NCBI GenBank assembly: GCA_900316445.1
Contig: ONCZ01000015.1
Coordinates: 1 to 47,153 of the forward strand
Length of the DNA: 47,153 nucleotides
Reading direction: 5' to 3'
Origin: an uncultured Prevotellaceae bacterium
GTDB lineage: Bacteria; Bacteroidota; Bacteroidia; Bacteroidales; Bacteroidaceae
A program made the translations under genes and the position numbers. Below, piece by piece: positions 24,837 through 32,740 of the stretch. A model generated the notes under the pieces. It did no database searches. It was given only the letters and a program-made list of their open reading frames with translations, and had not been told where the DNA came from. The stretch's first letter is position 1. Every line of letters begins with the position of its first letter.

Positions 24837-25568
24837 ATGAAATACGCATTAGTGACGGGTGCATCCCGTGGTATTGGCAAGGCCATTGCCTTGCGTCTGG
24901 CAGCAGCAGGCTGGCCGGTAGTGATCAACTTCCTGAGTAATCGTGAGGCTGCCCAGAGTGTGGCAGACGAGATTGCCGCCAACGGCGGTACGGCAGAGCT
25001 CCTGCCCTTCGACACCTCTGACCCCAAGGCCATCGAGACGGCCCTGACGGAGTGGGAGCAGAAGCACCCTGAGGACTGGTTCGGCGTGCTGGTGAACAAC
25101 GCCGGCATCCGTCGTGACAACGTGATGTTTATGATGCCCGACGAGGACTGGCACAAGGTGCTCGACACGACGCTGAACGGCTACTTCTACGTGACGCGCC
25201 ATCTGCTGAAGCATATGATGCCCCGCAAGCGTGGCGGACGCATCATCAACATGGCGTCGCTCTCTGGTGTGAAGGGTCTGCCCGGACAGACGAACTACAG
25301 CGCTGCGAAGGCTGCCGTCATCGGCGCTACGAAGGCGCTGGCACAGGAGGTGGCACCACGTAACATCACCGTCAACGCCATCGCTCCCGGCTTCATCGAG
25401 ACCGATATGACGAAGGGCCTGCCCGTGGACGAGCTGAAGAAGATGATCCCCTCTGGACGCTTCGGATCGCCTGAGGAAGTGGCAGCCCTGGCGGCTTTCC
25501 TCGCTTCAGACGAGGCCGCCTATATCACAGGCGAGGTCATCAACATCAACGGCGGACTGTACACTTAA
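24837..25568 (+). CDS. 3-oxoacyl-ACP reductase (FabG-like), first gene of the operon
   Basis: A short-chain dehydrogenase/reductase that reduces a 3-ketoacyl-ACP with NADPH. I start at the ATG at 24837, since MKYALVTGASRGIG is the natural N-terminus and the -7 promoter box overlaps the upstream candidate. Seen: TGxxxGIG cofactor motif (TGASRGIG), NNAG (VNNAGIRRD), catalytic Ser in MASLSGVKG, Tyr-x3-Lys in NYSAAKAA, and a C-terminal GEVININGG. 243 aa. Followed after 26 nt of family A repeat by a ketosynthase. In aryl-polyene clusters this corresponds to the ketoreductase ApeQ; housekeeping FabG is less likely given the neighbours. Confidence 0.92.
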   Translation: MKYALVTGASRGIGKAIALRLAAAGWPVVINFLSNREAAQSVADEIAANGGTAELLPFDTSDPKAIETALTEWEQKHPEDWFGVLVNNAGIRRDNVMFMMPDEDWHKVLDTTLNGYFYVTRHLLKHMMPRKRGGRIINMASLSGVKGLPGQTNYSAAKAAVIGATKALAQEVAPRNITVNAIAPGFIETDMTKGLPVDELKKMIPSGRFGSPEEVAALAAFLASDEAAYITGEVININGGLYT

Positions 25569-25600
25569 AGGTGAAAAGGTAAAAAGGTAAAAAAGTGAAA
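25568..25600 (+). repeat. Iterated repeat, family A, overlapping a GTG start
   Basis: AAAGGTGAAAAGGTAAAAAGG and further units fill the whole gap after fabG; the final AAAAAAGTGAAA contributes the ketosynthase GTG start codon at 25595. The A-rich stretch fits the initiation preference of Bacteroidetes. Confidence 0.82.
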
Positions 25601-26815
25601 CGTGTTGTAATAACTGGAATGGGTATCTGGTCGTGTCTGGGTACAGACCTCGCGACCGTGAAGGACTCACTCTATCAAGGCAAGTCGGGCATCGTGCTCG
25701 ATCAGGACCGTCTGAGCTACGGCTATCGCAGCGGACTGATGGGTAAGGTGGAAACACCTGTCATCACGAAGCAGATGCTCGACCGTCATACCCGTGCCGG
25801 TATGTCGGAGGAGGCGCAGTATGCCTATATGGCCTCGCGCCAGGCCTTCGAACAGGCAGGCATCACAGATGACTATCTGCGTCAGAACGAGGTGGGCTGT
25901 ATCTTTGGCAACGACTCGTCGGCCAAGCCCGTCATCGAGTCGTCGAAGATTATGGATGAGAAGCACGATACGGCGATGCTGGGCTACGGACTCATCTTCC
26001 AGTCGATGAACTCGACCGTGAATATGAACCTCAGTACCATCTTCCATCTGCGTGGTGTGAACTTCACCATCAGCGCAGCCTGTGCCAGCGGTAGCCACTC
26101 CATCGGACTGGGCATGATGCTCATCCGTCAGGGACTGCAGGACATGGTGCTCTGTGGCGGTGCGCAGGAGACGAACTACTACTCGATGGCGTCGTTCGAT
26201 GCCCTCAACGCCTTCTCCGTCCGTATGGATGAACCCACGAAGGCGAGCCGTCCGTTCGACAAGGACCGCGACGGACTGATTCCAAGTGGTGGTGCGGCTG
26301 CCCTTGTGCTTGAAGACTACGACCATGCTGTGGCCCGTGGGGCGACGATCCTCGCAGAGGTCATCGGCTATGGCTTCTCCAGCAACGGCGGCGGCATCTC
26401 AGAACCCAGCGACAACGGTAGTGTGATTGCCATGACGCGTGCCGTCGAGGATGCTGGTATCGTGCTCGACGATATCGACTACATCAACGCCCATGCCACC
26501 TCGACGCATCAGGGAGATATGTACGAGGCCATCGCCCTCGGACGGATGTTCCAGGGCCAGCGCGCCCTCATCAGCTCCACTAAGTCGATGACAGGTCACG
26601 AGTGCTGGATGGCCGGTGCCTCAGAGATCGTGTATAGCATTCTGATGATGCAGCATAACTTCGTGGCACCCAATATCAACTTCGAGAATCCTGACGAGTA
26701 CTCAGAGAAACTGAACCTCACGGCCAAGACCGTCGACATGGAGGTGAACACCGTGTTGAGCAACTCCTTCGGCTTTGGCGGCACGAACTCGGCTTTGGTG
26801 ATTAGAAAAGTATAA
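25595..26815 (+). CDS. Beta-ketoacyl-ACP synthase (FabF type)
   Basis: A condensing enzyme that extends an acyl chain by two carbons from malonyl-ACP. 406 aa. Active-site residues are intact: Cys in ISAACASGSHS (~164), His in NAHATSTHQGD (~300), and His in STKSMTGHECWMAGASE (~335); the C-terminal NSFGFGGTNSALV loop is standard. The GTG start lies in a family A repeat and MKRVVITGMGIWS is the expected N-terminus. Unlike the two later ketosynthases it has no extra domain. Second gene of the operon; likely co-transcribed with fabG and the genes that follow. Confidence 0.92.
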   Translation: MKRVVITGMGIWSCLGTDLATVKDSLYQGKSGIVLDQDRLSYGYRSGLMGKVETPVITKQMLDRHTRAGMSEEAQYAYMASRQAFEQAGITDDYLRQNEVGCIFGNDSSAKPVIESSKIMDEKHDTAMLGYGLIFQSMNSTVNMNLSTIFHLRGVNFTISAACASGSHSIGLGMMLIRQGLQDMVLCGGAQETNYYSMASFDALNAFSVRMDEPTKASRPFDKDRDGLIPSGGAAALVLEDYDHAVARGATILAEVIGYGFSSNGGGISEPSDNGSVIAMTRAVEDAGIVLDDIDYINAHATSTHQGDMYEAIALGRMFQGQRALISSTKSMTGHECWMAGASEIVYSILMMQHNFVAPNINFENPDEYSEKLNLTAKTVDMEVNTVLSNSFGFGGTNSALVIRKV

Positions 26816-26836
26816 ACCCATAAAAACAAACTAAGT

Positions 26837-27448
26837 ATGAAAAAGATAATGATGATGGCGCTGATGGCTATCGTAGCCTTGGGAGCCTACGCAGATGATG
26901 AACCGGAGTTTACCGTCATATCTGGCAGTTTTGTGGAGACAGTCCGTCAGCCAGGGAAGACTGCTACCGTGGAGTTCAACTATCTTGATGCCAAGACAGG
27001 CAACCTGAAGGGCTCGACCCTTTCAGACAAGACACTCAGGGAGAAGCTGAAAACTGAAGACGAGGATGTCTACAATGATTGGGATGACATTCTTGAAAAC
27101 AGCAAGGAATACTTCGTCAAGCGTTGGAACGAAGAGAAGAAAAAGAACGTGAAGATGCTGGAGAAAGGTAAAGGCGACTATCATTTTGTGTTCACCGCCA
27201 GTGCTTTTGATACAGGTAATGCAGGTGCTTCATACTGGAGCATCAGCAAGCGTGACGGAGGTATCACCGTCAACGCCATGTTGGAGATTAAGGATGCCAG
27301 TGGTCAGACCGTCTGTACGGTAAAGATTCACAGATACAGAGGCGCTTCGAGCAGGAATTTTGATTTCAAATTCCCCAATTTCAAGCGTCGTATGCAGATG
27401 TTCCACAAGAGTCTGGCCAAAGACCTGTTGGAGGACATTACAAAGTAA
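26837..27448 (+). CDS. Exported protein of unknown function, 203 aa
   Basis: A signal peptide (MKKIMMMALMAIVALGAYADD, cleavage after ~19) predicts export to the periplasm. The mature part is alpha/beta with a charged middle (residues 75-115 rich in Lys/Glu/Asp) and a basic C-terminus. No known family recognised. It is embedded between ketosynthase and methyltransferase genes with gaps of 21 and 9 nt, so it is in the operon; it may help carry or place the lipid product outside the inner membrane (inference). Such a member is not part of canonical aryl-polyene clusters. Confidence 0.8.
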   Translation: MKKIMMMALMAIVALGAYADDEPEFTVISGSFVETVRQPGKTATVEFNYLDAKTGNLKGSTLSDKTLREKLKTEDEDVYNDWDDILENSKEYFVKRWNEEKKKNVKMLEKGKGDYHFVFTASAFDTGNAGASYWSISKRDGGITVNAMLEIKDASGQTVCTVKIHRYRGASSRNFDFKFPNFKRRMQMFHKSLAKDLLEDITK

Positions 27449-27457
27449 ATTGTCATC

Positions 27458-28603
27458 ATGAATCTTTCGTCCGCTTTAAGCAAACAATATACTGAAGAAC
27501 AGTTGTCTGCCCGCGAGGCACAGCGGCTGGCGGAGTTCATCGCCTGGGGACCAATCGTCTTCCAGGCTTCGCGACTGATGGTGAAATGGGGCATCCTCGA
27601 CCTGCTGCGCGATGCCGACGAGGGACTGACGCGACAGGAGATATGCTCGCAGACGGGCTACTCCGACTATGCCGTGAAGTGCCTCTTGGAGGCCTCGCTC
27701 TGCATAGGCACGGTATTGGTTGACCCAGAGACAGACCGCTTCACACTCTCGAAGACGGGCTGGTTCCTGTTGAACGACCGTGCCACCCGCGTGAACCTCG
27801 ACTTCAACCACGATGTGAACTACGAAGGCTGGTTCCTTCTGGAGGAATCGCTGAAGAACGGCAAGCCTGAAGGACTGAAGCATTTTGGTCCCTGGCCGAC
27901 GGTCTATGAGGGCTTGTCGAGTCTGCCTGAACAGGTGCAGAAAAGCTGGTTCGGCTTCGACCATTTCTATAGTGACTCCTCGTTCCCTGAGGCCCTGAAA
28001 ATCATCTTCGACGAACACCATGTGCGTTCGCTCTACGACGTGGGGGGCAACACAGGCAAGTGGGCGCTGCAATGCGTCGGCTACAACCCTGAGGTGGAGG
28101 TGACCATCCTCGACCTGCCGCAGCAGATCGCGATGATGGAGGCGAATATCAAGGGGAAGCCCGGGGCAGAGAGAATTAGTGGATATGGAATCAATCTGCT
28201 GGATGAAAAGGCGATGTTTCCTAAGTGGGAACAGACCACCCCGCCCTCCGGGCACCCCTCCTACTCAGGAGGGGAACTCGACGCCATCTGGATGAGTCAG
28301 TTCCTCGACTGCTTCTCGATGGACGAGATCGTGGGCATCCTGCGTCGTGCGAAGGCGGCGATGACGGCTGAGACACGCATCTATATCATGGAGACGCTCT
28401 GGGACCGTCAGCGTTACGAGCCTGCGGCCTTCTGCCTCACCATGACGAGCCTCTACTTCACGGCCATCGCCAATGGCAACTCGAAGATGTACAACACGGA
28501 GGATATGGAGGCCTGTATCCGTGAGGCAGGTCTGGAGATCGAGCAGATCTACGACCATCTGGGGCATGGACACTCCATTTTAGTGGTGAGAGGTAAGAGG
28601 TAA
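27458..28603 (+). CDS. SAM-dependent methyltransferase (O-methyltransferase-like)
   Basis: 381 aa. Residues ~20-110 form the winged-helix dimerisation domain usual in small-molecule O-methyltransferases (LMVKWGILDLLRDADEGLTRQEICSQTGYS). The Rossmann fold follows: SAM motif I is YDVGGNTGKWALQC (~192-204), then VTILDLPQQIAMM (acidic loop) and DAIWMSQFLDCFS. In aryl-polyene clusters a methyltransferase (ApeB) modifies the aryl head. A family H repeat (28232-28274) encodes residues ~259-272 in frame, between the core and the DAIWMSQ strand; relatives would have a short loop there. Followed by families A-like and B repeats before the ACP. Confidence 0.87.
   Translation: MNLSSALSKQYTEEQLSAREAQRLAEFIAWGPIVFQASRLMVKWGILDLLRDADEGLTRQEICSQTGYSDYAVKCLLEASLCIGTVLVDPETDRFTLSKTGWFLLNDRATRVNLDFNHDVNYEGWFLLEESLKNGKPEGLKHFGPWPTVYEGLSSLPEQVQKSWFGFDHFYSDSSFPEALKIIFDEHHVRSLYDVGGNTGKWALQCVGYNPEVEVTILDLPQQIAMMEANIKGKPGAERISGYGINLLDEKAMFPKWEQTTPPSGHPSYSGGELDAIWMSQFLDCFSMDEIVGILRRAKAAMTAETRIYIMETLWDRQRYEPAAFCLTMTSLYFTAIANGNSKMYNTEDMEACIREAGLEIEQIYDHLGHGHSILVVRGKR
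28232..28274 (+). repeat. Family H repeat, in frame in the methyltransferase gene
   Basis: CAGACCACCCC followed by CCCTCCGGG and CCCCTCCTACTCAGGAGGGG, the same order as the right end of the 3366-3480 element. Encodes TTPPSGHPSYSGG. Confidence 0.78.
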
Positions 28604-28650
28604 GAGGTGAGAGAATAGTGAAAATCCGTATAATCCGTAAAATCCGTAGT
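28586..28650 (+). repeat. A-like and family B repeats before the ACP gene
   Basis: GAGAGGTAAGAGGTAAGAGG iterations overlap the end of the methyltransferase gene, followed by AATCCGTATAATCCGTAAAATCCG (first 20 bases: AATCCGTATAATCCGTAAAA) up to an A-rich leader of the ACP. Confidence 0.72.
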
Positions 28651-28666
28651 AAAAATATAAATAATA

Positions 28667-28909
28667 ATGTCAAGACAAGAAATTGAAGAAAAGGTGAGGG
28701 CATTCCTCATCGATGATCTGGAGATCGACGAAGAGAAGATCAAAGACGATGCAACCCTGAAGGAAGATATGGGCATCGACAGCCTCGACTTTGTGGACAT
28801 CGTCGTCATCGTAGAGAAGAACTTCGGCTTTAAGATCAAGCCCGAGGAGATGGCTGGTGTCACCACGTTGCGCCAGTTCTGTGACTATATTGAGAGCAAG
28901 GTAGGGTAG
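28667..28909 (+). CDS. Acyl carrier protein 1
   Basis: An 80-aa acidic ACP that carries the growing chain on a phosphopantetheine arm. The attachment serine is in the motif GIDSLDFVDIV (~Ser38), preceded by LKEDMG. Four-helix pattern and length are standard. It overlaps the start of the acyltransferase gene by one base. Its dedicated use by this operon, rather than by general fatty acid synthesis, is inferred from its place and from the second ACP at 32480. Confidence 0.93.
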   Translation: MSRQEIEEKVRAFLIDDLEIDEEKIKDDATLKEDMGIDSLDFVDIVVIVEKNFGFKIKPEEMAGVTTLRQFCDYIESKVG

Positions 28910-29787
28910 TGGCAGAGAAACAATGGGACGGCACGACCTACGGCAACAGTCTGATGCACCGTTGGCTGATAGGGATATTACGGAAGGTGGACGTTAGGTT
29001 CGTCTACGTCTTCACCTATATCTTTGTCATACCGCCTTGTCTTTTCCGTCCAGGCTTTAAGTTCATCTACCGCTACTTCCGTGAGCGTTATGGGGAATCG
29101 CCTCTGAAGGCCTTCTGCCATACCTATGTGAATCATTGTCTCTTCGCTGAGGCCGTCATCGACAAGTTCGCGATGTATGCAGGCAAGAAGATCAATGTGA
29201 AAATCGAAGGCTACGATAACTTCCTCCGTCTGTCTGATCTGGAGCCAGGTTTCGTGCAACTGAGTTCCCACATGGGTAATTACGAGATTGCGGGCTACAC
29301 GCTGGTGACAAAGACCAAACATCTCAACGCCATCGTCTATATGGGTGAGAAGTCTTCCGTCATGGAGAATCGCAAGCGTCTGTTTTCCCACACGAACATA
29401 GGCATGATTCCTATTCGCGAGGATATGAGTCATCTCTTTGAAATCGATCGTGCCCTGACTGATGGTGAGATTATAAGCATACCTGGTGACCGTATATGGG
29501 GTTCGCAGAAGGCGCTCAAGGCAGAGTTCTTGGGGCATGAGGCCCGGTTCCCCATGGGACCCTACTCTGTGGCTACGATGCGAGGCCTCGATGTGTTGGC
29601 CGTGAACGTGATGAAATCGTCATGGACGCAATATACGATCTACGTCACGCCACTCTCGTATGACAAGGAGGCACCTCGCAAACGACAGACCGACCAGTTG
29701 CTGCATGCCTACATCGCAGAACTTGAACGGCTATTGAAACAATATCCCACACAATGGTATAACTATTTTGATTTTTGGAAACAATGA
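28909..29787 (+). CDS. HtrB/LpxL-like acyltransferase
   Basis: A 292-aa membrane-associated acyltransferase of the lysophospholipid/lipid A acyltransferase superfamily. A hydrophobic N-terminal segment (~20-40, VRFVYVFTYIFVIPPCLFRP) anchors it, and the catalytic HxGNxE-type motif is seen in SSHMGNYEIAG (~116-121). GTG start overlaps the ACP stop codon. In aryl-polyene clusters such an enzyme (ApeD) transfers the finished polyene from ACP to a lipid anchor; the same is inferred here. Its last codons overlap the next gene's ATG (ATGA). Confidence 0.87.
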   Translation: MAEKQWDGTTYGNSLMHRWLIGILRKVDVRFVYVFTYIFVIPPCLFRPGFKFIYRYFRERYGESPLKAFCHTYVNHCLFAEAVIDKFAMYAGKKINVKIEGYDNFLRLSDLEPGFVQLSSHMGNYEIAGYTLVTKTKHLNAIVYMGEKSSVMENRKRLFSHTNIGMIPIREDMSHLFEIDRALTDGEIISIPGDRIWGSQKALKAEFLGHEARFPMGPYSVATMRGLDVLAVNVMKSSWTQYTIYVTPLSYDKEAPRKRQTDQLLHAYIAELERLLKQYPTQWYNYFDFWKQ

Positions 29788-30227
29788 AAGAGTTTACAGA
29801 AGAATTCCTGCGTCAGATTGACGTTCACGAACTGCTGCCACAACAGGAGCCGTTTGTGATGATTGGCCGATTGACCCATTTCGATGAGGTGCGGACGGTC
29901 TCAGAGACCACGATCGCAGCAGACAACATCTTCGTCGATAACGGCTTTTTCTCTGCCAGCGGACTTATAGAGAATGTGGCTCAGACCTGTGCCGCCCGTA
30001 TAGGCTTCGTGAACAAATACATGCTTAACAACGGCATCCAGATTGGTGTTATCGGAGCCGTGAGGAAACTTGTCATCAACAGCCTGCCTGCCGCTGGACA
30101 GACCATTACGACCACCGTTGAAATCATCAGCGAGGTGTTTGGTATGACACTTGCCAAGGCAACGGTCACCTGCGAGGGTGAGGAGTTGCTCTCCACGGAA
30201 ATCAAGATTAGCGTGAGGGAAGGGTAA
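29784..30227 (+). CDS. Hot-dog dehydratase-like protein (ApeP-like)
   Basis: 147 aa. I choose the ATG at 29784 in the ATGA overlap with the acyltransferase stop rather than the ATG nine bases earlier. N-terminal LPQQEPFVMIGRL and the helix GLIENVAQTCAARIGFV are the hot-dog pattern of FabA/FabZ-type dehydratases. The catalytic His of the usual HFPG loop is replaced (VDNGFFSASG), as in the ApeP-like half of heterodimeric dehydratases, so it probably works with a partner such as the protein at 35551, which keeps HFPGEPITPG. That pairing is inference. Confidence 0.78.
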   Translation: MKEFTEEFLRQIDVHELLPQQEPFVMIGRLTHFDEVRTVSETTIAADNIFVDNGFFSASGLIENVAQTCAARIGFVNKYMLNNGIQIGVIGAVRKLVINSLPAAGQTITTTVEIISEVFGMTLAKATVTCEGEELLSTEIKISVREG

Positions 30228-30275
30228 AAAGGTGAAAAGGTAAAAAGGTAAAAAGGTAAAAAAGTGAAAAGTGAA
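30223..30275 (+). repeat. Iterated repeat, family A, before the thioesterase gene
   Basis: About six units of AAAAGGTGAAAAGGTAAAAA fill the gap; the last AAAAAAGTGAAAAGTGAAAGG offers GTG (30264) and leads to ATG (30279, 30282). Confidence 0.85.
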
Positions 30276-30722
30276 AGGATGATGGAAGGTAAGAAGGAAC
30301 TGAGAGCTTCGAAGGAACTGGAGATCCGTTTCAGCGAGATCGATATGATGAACGTGGTGTGGCATGGTGCCTACGCCCTGTATTTCGAGGATGCCCGTGA
30401 GGTGTTTGGTGCGAAGTACGACCTGACCTACATGGGTTATGTGAACCACGGCTACTATGCGCCCATCGTCGAGCAGACCATCCAGTACAAGAAGCCCATC
30501 CGCTATGGTATGCGTCCGCGCATCGACATCATCTATCGTCCCACGATCTCTGCGAAGGTGATCTTCGATTACGAGATCCACGATACGGCCGATGAGAGTC
30601 TGATTGCCACAGGCCACTCTGTTCAGGTGTTTATGGACTTGCAGTACCAGTTGGTGTGGGACAATCCACCTTTCTATCTCGAATGGAAGAAACGTTGGGA
30701 TGTAGAGGGAGATGGTTTATAA
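30264..30722 (+). CDS. 4HBT-type acyl thioesterase
   Basis: A hot-dog acyl-ACP/CoA thioesterase. RFSEIDMMNVVWHGAYALYFEDARE is the 4-hydroxybenzoyl-CoA thioesterase pattern with the catalytic Asp in EID. Length 152 aa from the GTG in the family A repeat; the ATGs at 30279 or 30282 are equally plausible starts and lose only five or six residues. In aryl-polyene clusters the matching gene is ApeK, thought to clear stalled chains. Its end overlaps the next ketosynthase ATG by 11 bp, showing tight coupling. Confidence 0.85.
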   Translation: MKSERMMEGKKELRASKELEIRFSEIDMMNVVWHGAYALYFEDAREVFGAKYDLTYMGYVNHGYYAPIVEQTIQYKKPIRYGMRPRIDIIYRPTISAKVIFDYEIHDTADESLIATGHSVQVFMDLQYQLVWDNPPFYLEWKKRWDVEGDGL

Positions 30723-32460
30723 GATAGCTGATAATATCCTGTCGCCCTTGGGAGCGACGACGGCGGAGAACTACCAGGCCGTGAAGGCCGGACGTTCTGC
30801 GCTGGCGCGTTATGACCAGCGGTGGTCGCTGCCTGACAAGGTGCTGACGGCCTCGCTGTTCTCCCAAGAGCAGGAGCAGCAATTCCTTATCAGCGGACTG
30901 TCCCGTTTCGAGTCGATGGTCGTTACGTCCGTCCGTGAGGCGCTCTCGCAGACCACGCTCGACGTCTCCCAGCCGAACGTCATCCTCATCATCAGCACCA
31001 CCAAAGGCGATGTGGAACTGTTGGAGGAATCTCCAGAAGCAGATCACCTGTCACCATCTGACAGCGCCCAGCGCATCGCCCGTGAATTAGGCTTTACCAC
31101 AGACCCCATCGTGGTGTGCAACGCCTGTATCTCTGGCCTCTCAGCCCTGATCCTTGCCTCACGACTGCTCGAAGACGGACAGTACGACCATGCCGTGGTC
31201 TGTGGGGCAGACAGTCAGAGCCGTTTCATCGTCTCAGGCTTCCAGTCGCTGAAAGCCCTCTCGCCAGAACCCTGCCGTCCCTTCGATATGGAGCGCATGG
31301 GGCTGAACCTTGGCGAGGCAGCCGCCACGATGATCTTGAGTAATGGATCTGGGGACTGGACCATCGGCCATGGCGCCATCCGCAACGATGCCACCCATAT
31401 CAGCAATCCTGCCAAAAACGGCGAAGGCTCCTATCTCGCTCTGAAGACCGTCGTAGATGATACCGACAAGGAATCTCTGGCCTTCATCAATGCCCACGGC
31501 ACAGCTACGATCTTCAACGACCAGATGGAGTCTGTGGCCATCGAGCGGGCTGGTCTGGCAGACATCCCCGTCAATGCCTACAAAGGTTGTTACGGCCATA
31601 CGATGGGTGCTGCTGGCGTCCTTGAGACCATCCTCTCCATAGCTGCCCTCGACGACCATACGATCCTCGCCACACAAGGCTTTGAGGAACTGGGTGTCTC
31701 AGGTCATATCTCCCTCTCAGCCTCCCATCAGTCCACCTCTAAATCCGCCTTCGTCAAGATGCTTTCCGGCTTTGGTGGCTGTAATGCAGCGCTTCTTTTC
31801 GAGGAAGGAGGAATGAGGAATGAGGAACGAGATTACCTTGTGGGGAAGAAACTGAAGCTGGAGTATTCTCCTTCCTCCTTCCTCCTTCCTCGTTCCTCGA
31901 GCCATTCCGTCCTCATCCGACCTGACGCTGTGGAGGTCGACGGACGTCATCTGCCCATCGACGCTTTTGGCAAAGAACTCCTCACAGCCCTTTACCGCCA
32001 GTATGTGGGCGACTATCCGAAATACTACAAGATGGATCCCTTGAGCCGTCTGGGCTTCATCGCTTCAGAGCTGCTGTTACAGGCAGAGGGCGCAGAGCGG
32101 TTCGTGGCTTGCGACGATCGTGCCGTGATCTTCTTCAACCACTCCTCGTCCGTCTGTGCCGACAGACAATACATCGAGACCATTGCCGATCCGGACAACT
32201 GTTTCCCCAGTCCCTCCGTGTTCGTCTATACCCTTCCCAACATCGTGACGGGCGAGATCGCCATCCGCAACGGCTATCACGGCGAGACCTCGTTCTATAT
32301 CCTGCCTCGACAAGACGACCGTCTGATGCAACAGATCCTGCAGGCCTCCTGTCTCGACTCTACGACGCAGTCCATCCTCTGTGGCTGGCTCGACTACGAG
32401 GACGACGCCCATTTCGTCGCAGACCTGCGTATATTGAATAAATCCGTAAAATCCGTATAA
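30712..32460 (+). CDS. Ketosynthase fused to a second ketosynthase-like domain (first fusion)
   Basis: 582 aa. Residues 1-362 are a full condensing enzyme with active-site Cys (VVCNACISGLS, ~139), His (INAHGTATIFND) and His (GCYGHTMGAAG). Residues ~364-400 are encoded by a family G palindromic repeat. Residues ~402-582 resemble the short beta-ketoacyl-synthase-N-like family (PF13723 type): MDPLSRLGFIASELLL, FFNHSSS, and PSPSVFVYTLPNIVTGEIAIRNG, without catalytic residues, like a chain-length-factor half. In other Bacteroidetes these parts are commonly separate genes (recollection). The repeat thus forms an inter-domain linker of about 37 residues. Overlaps the thioesterase; ACP 2 follows. Confidence 0.85.
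   Translation: MVYKIADNILSPLGATTAENYQAVKAGRSALARYDQRWSLPDKVLTASLFSQEQEQQFLISGLSRFESMVVTSVREALSQTTLDVSQPNVILIISTTKGDVELLEESPEADHLSPSDSAQRIARELGFTTDPIVVCNACISGLSALILASRLLEDGQYDHAVVCGADSQSRFIVSGFQSLKALSPEPCRPFDMERMGLNLGEAAATMILSNGSGDWTIGHGAIRNDATHISNPAKNGEGSYLALKTVVDDTDKESLAFINAHGTATIFNDQMESVAIERAGLADIPVNAYKGCYGHTMGAAGVLETILSIAALDDHTILATQGFEELGVSGHISLSASHQSTSKSAFVKMLSGFGGCNAALLFEEGGMRNEERDYLVGKKLKLEYSPSSFLLPRSSSHSVLIRPDAVEVDGRHLPIDAFGKELLTALYRQYVGDYPKYYKMDPLSRLGFIASELLLQAEGAERFVACDDRAVIFFNHSSSVCADRQYIETIADPDNCFPSPSVFVYTLPNIVTGEIAIRNGYHGETSFYILPRQDDRLMQQILQASCLDSTTQSILCGWLDYEDDAHFVADLRILNKSVKSV
31799..31906 (+). repeat. Family G palindromic element, at a domain junction
   Basis: Left arm of GAGGAAGGAGGAATGAGGAA-type units ending GAGATTA, a ~35-bp core ending AGTATTCT, and right arm of CCTTCCTCCTTCCTCGTTCC-type units. 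The arms are complementary. The core ends are shared with 33909-34009. Confidence 0.88.
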
Positions 32461-32466
32461 TCCGTA
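32439..32466 (+). repeat. Iterated repeat, family B, at the end of the ketosynthase gene
   Basis: AATCCGTAAAATCCGTATAA iterations overlap the last codons (NKSVKSV-stop) and fill the 19-bp gap before ACP 2. Confidence 0.75.
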
Positions 32467-32479
32467 GTTTATATATAAA

Positions 32480-32740
32480 ATGGAAGAATTAATTGTAGAA
32501 CTCAAGCAGCGCATCATCGAAGCGCTGAATCTCGAAGAGATGACTCCCGATGACATCGATACCGATGCCCCGCTCTTTGGTGAAGACGGTCTGGGACTCG
32601 ACTCCATCGACGCCCTCGAACTGATCGTGCTTATGGAGAAGCGTTATGGCATCAAACTGGCTTCGCCTGCCGAGGGCAAGGCTATCTTCAAGAGTGTGCG
32701 CACCATCGCTGAGTTTGTGAACGAAAACCGCAAGAAATGA
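32480..32740 (+). CDS. Acyl carrier protein 2
   Basis: An 86-aa acidic ACP. The phosphopantetheine serine is in GLGLDSIDALELIVLMEKRYG (Ser ~43). It is slightly longer than ACP 1 and more like the ACPs that pair with ketosynthase/chain-length-factor systems. It overlaps the next ketosynthase by 4 bp (ATGA). Two ACPs in one operon are usual in aryl-polyene clusters (ApeE, ApeF), where they load different acyl units. Confidence 0.93.
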   Translation: MEELIVELKQRIIEALNLEEMTPDDIDTDAPLFGEDGLGLDSIDALELIVLMEKRYGIKLASPAEGKAIFKSVRTIAEFVNENRKK

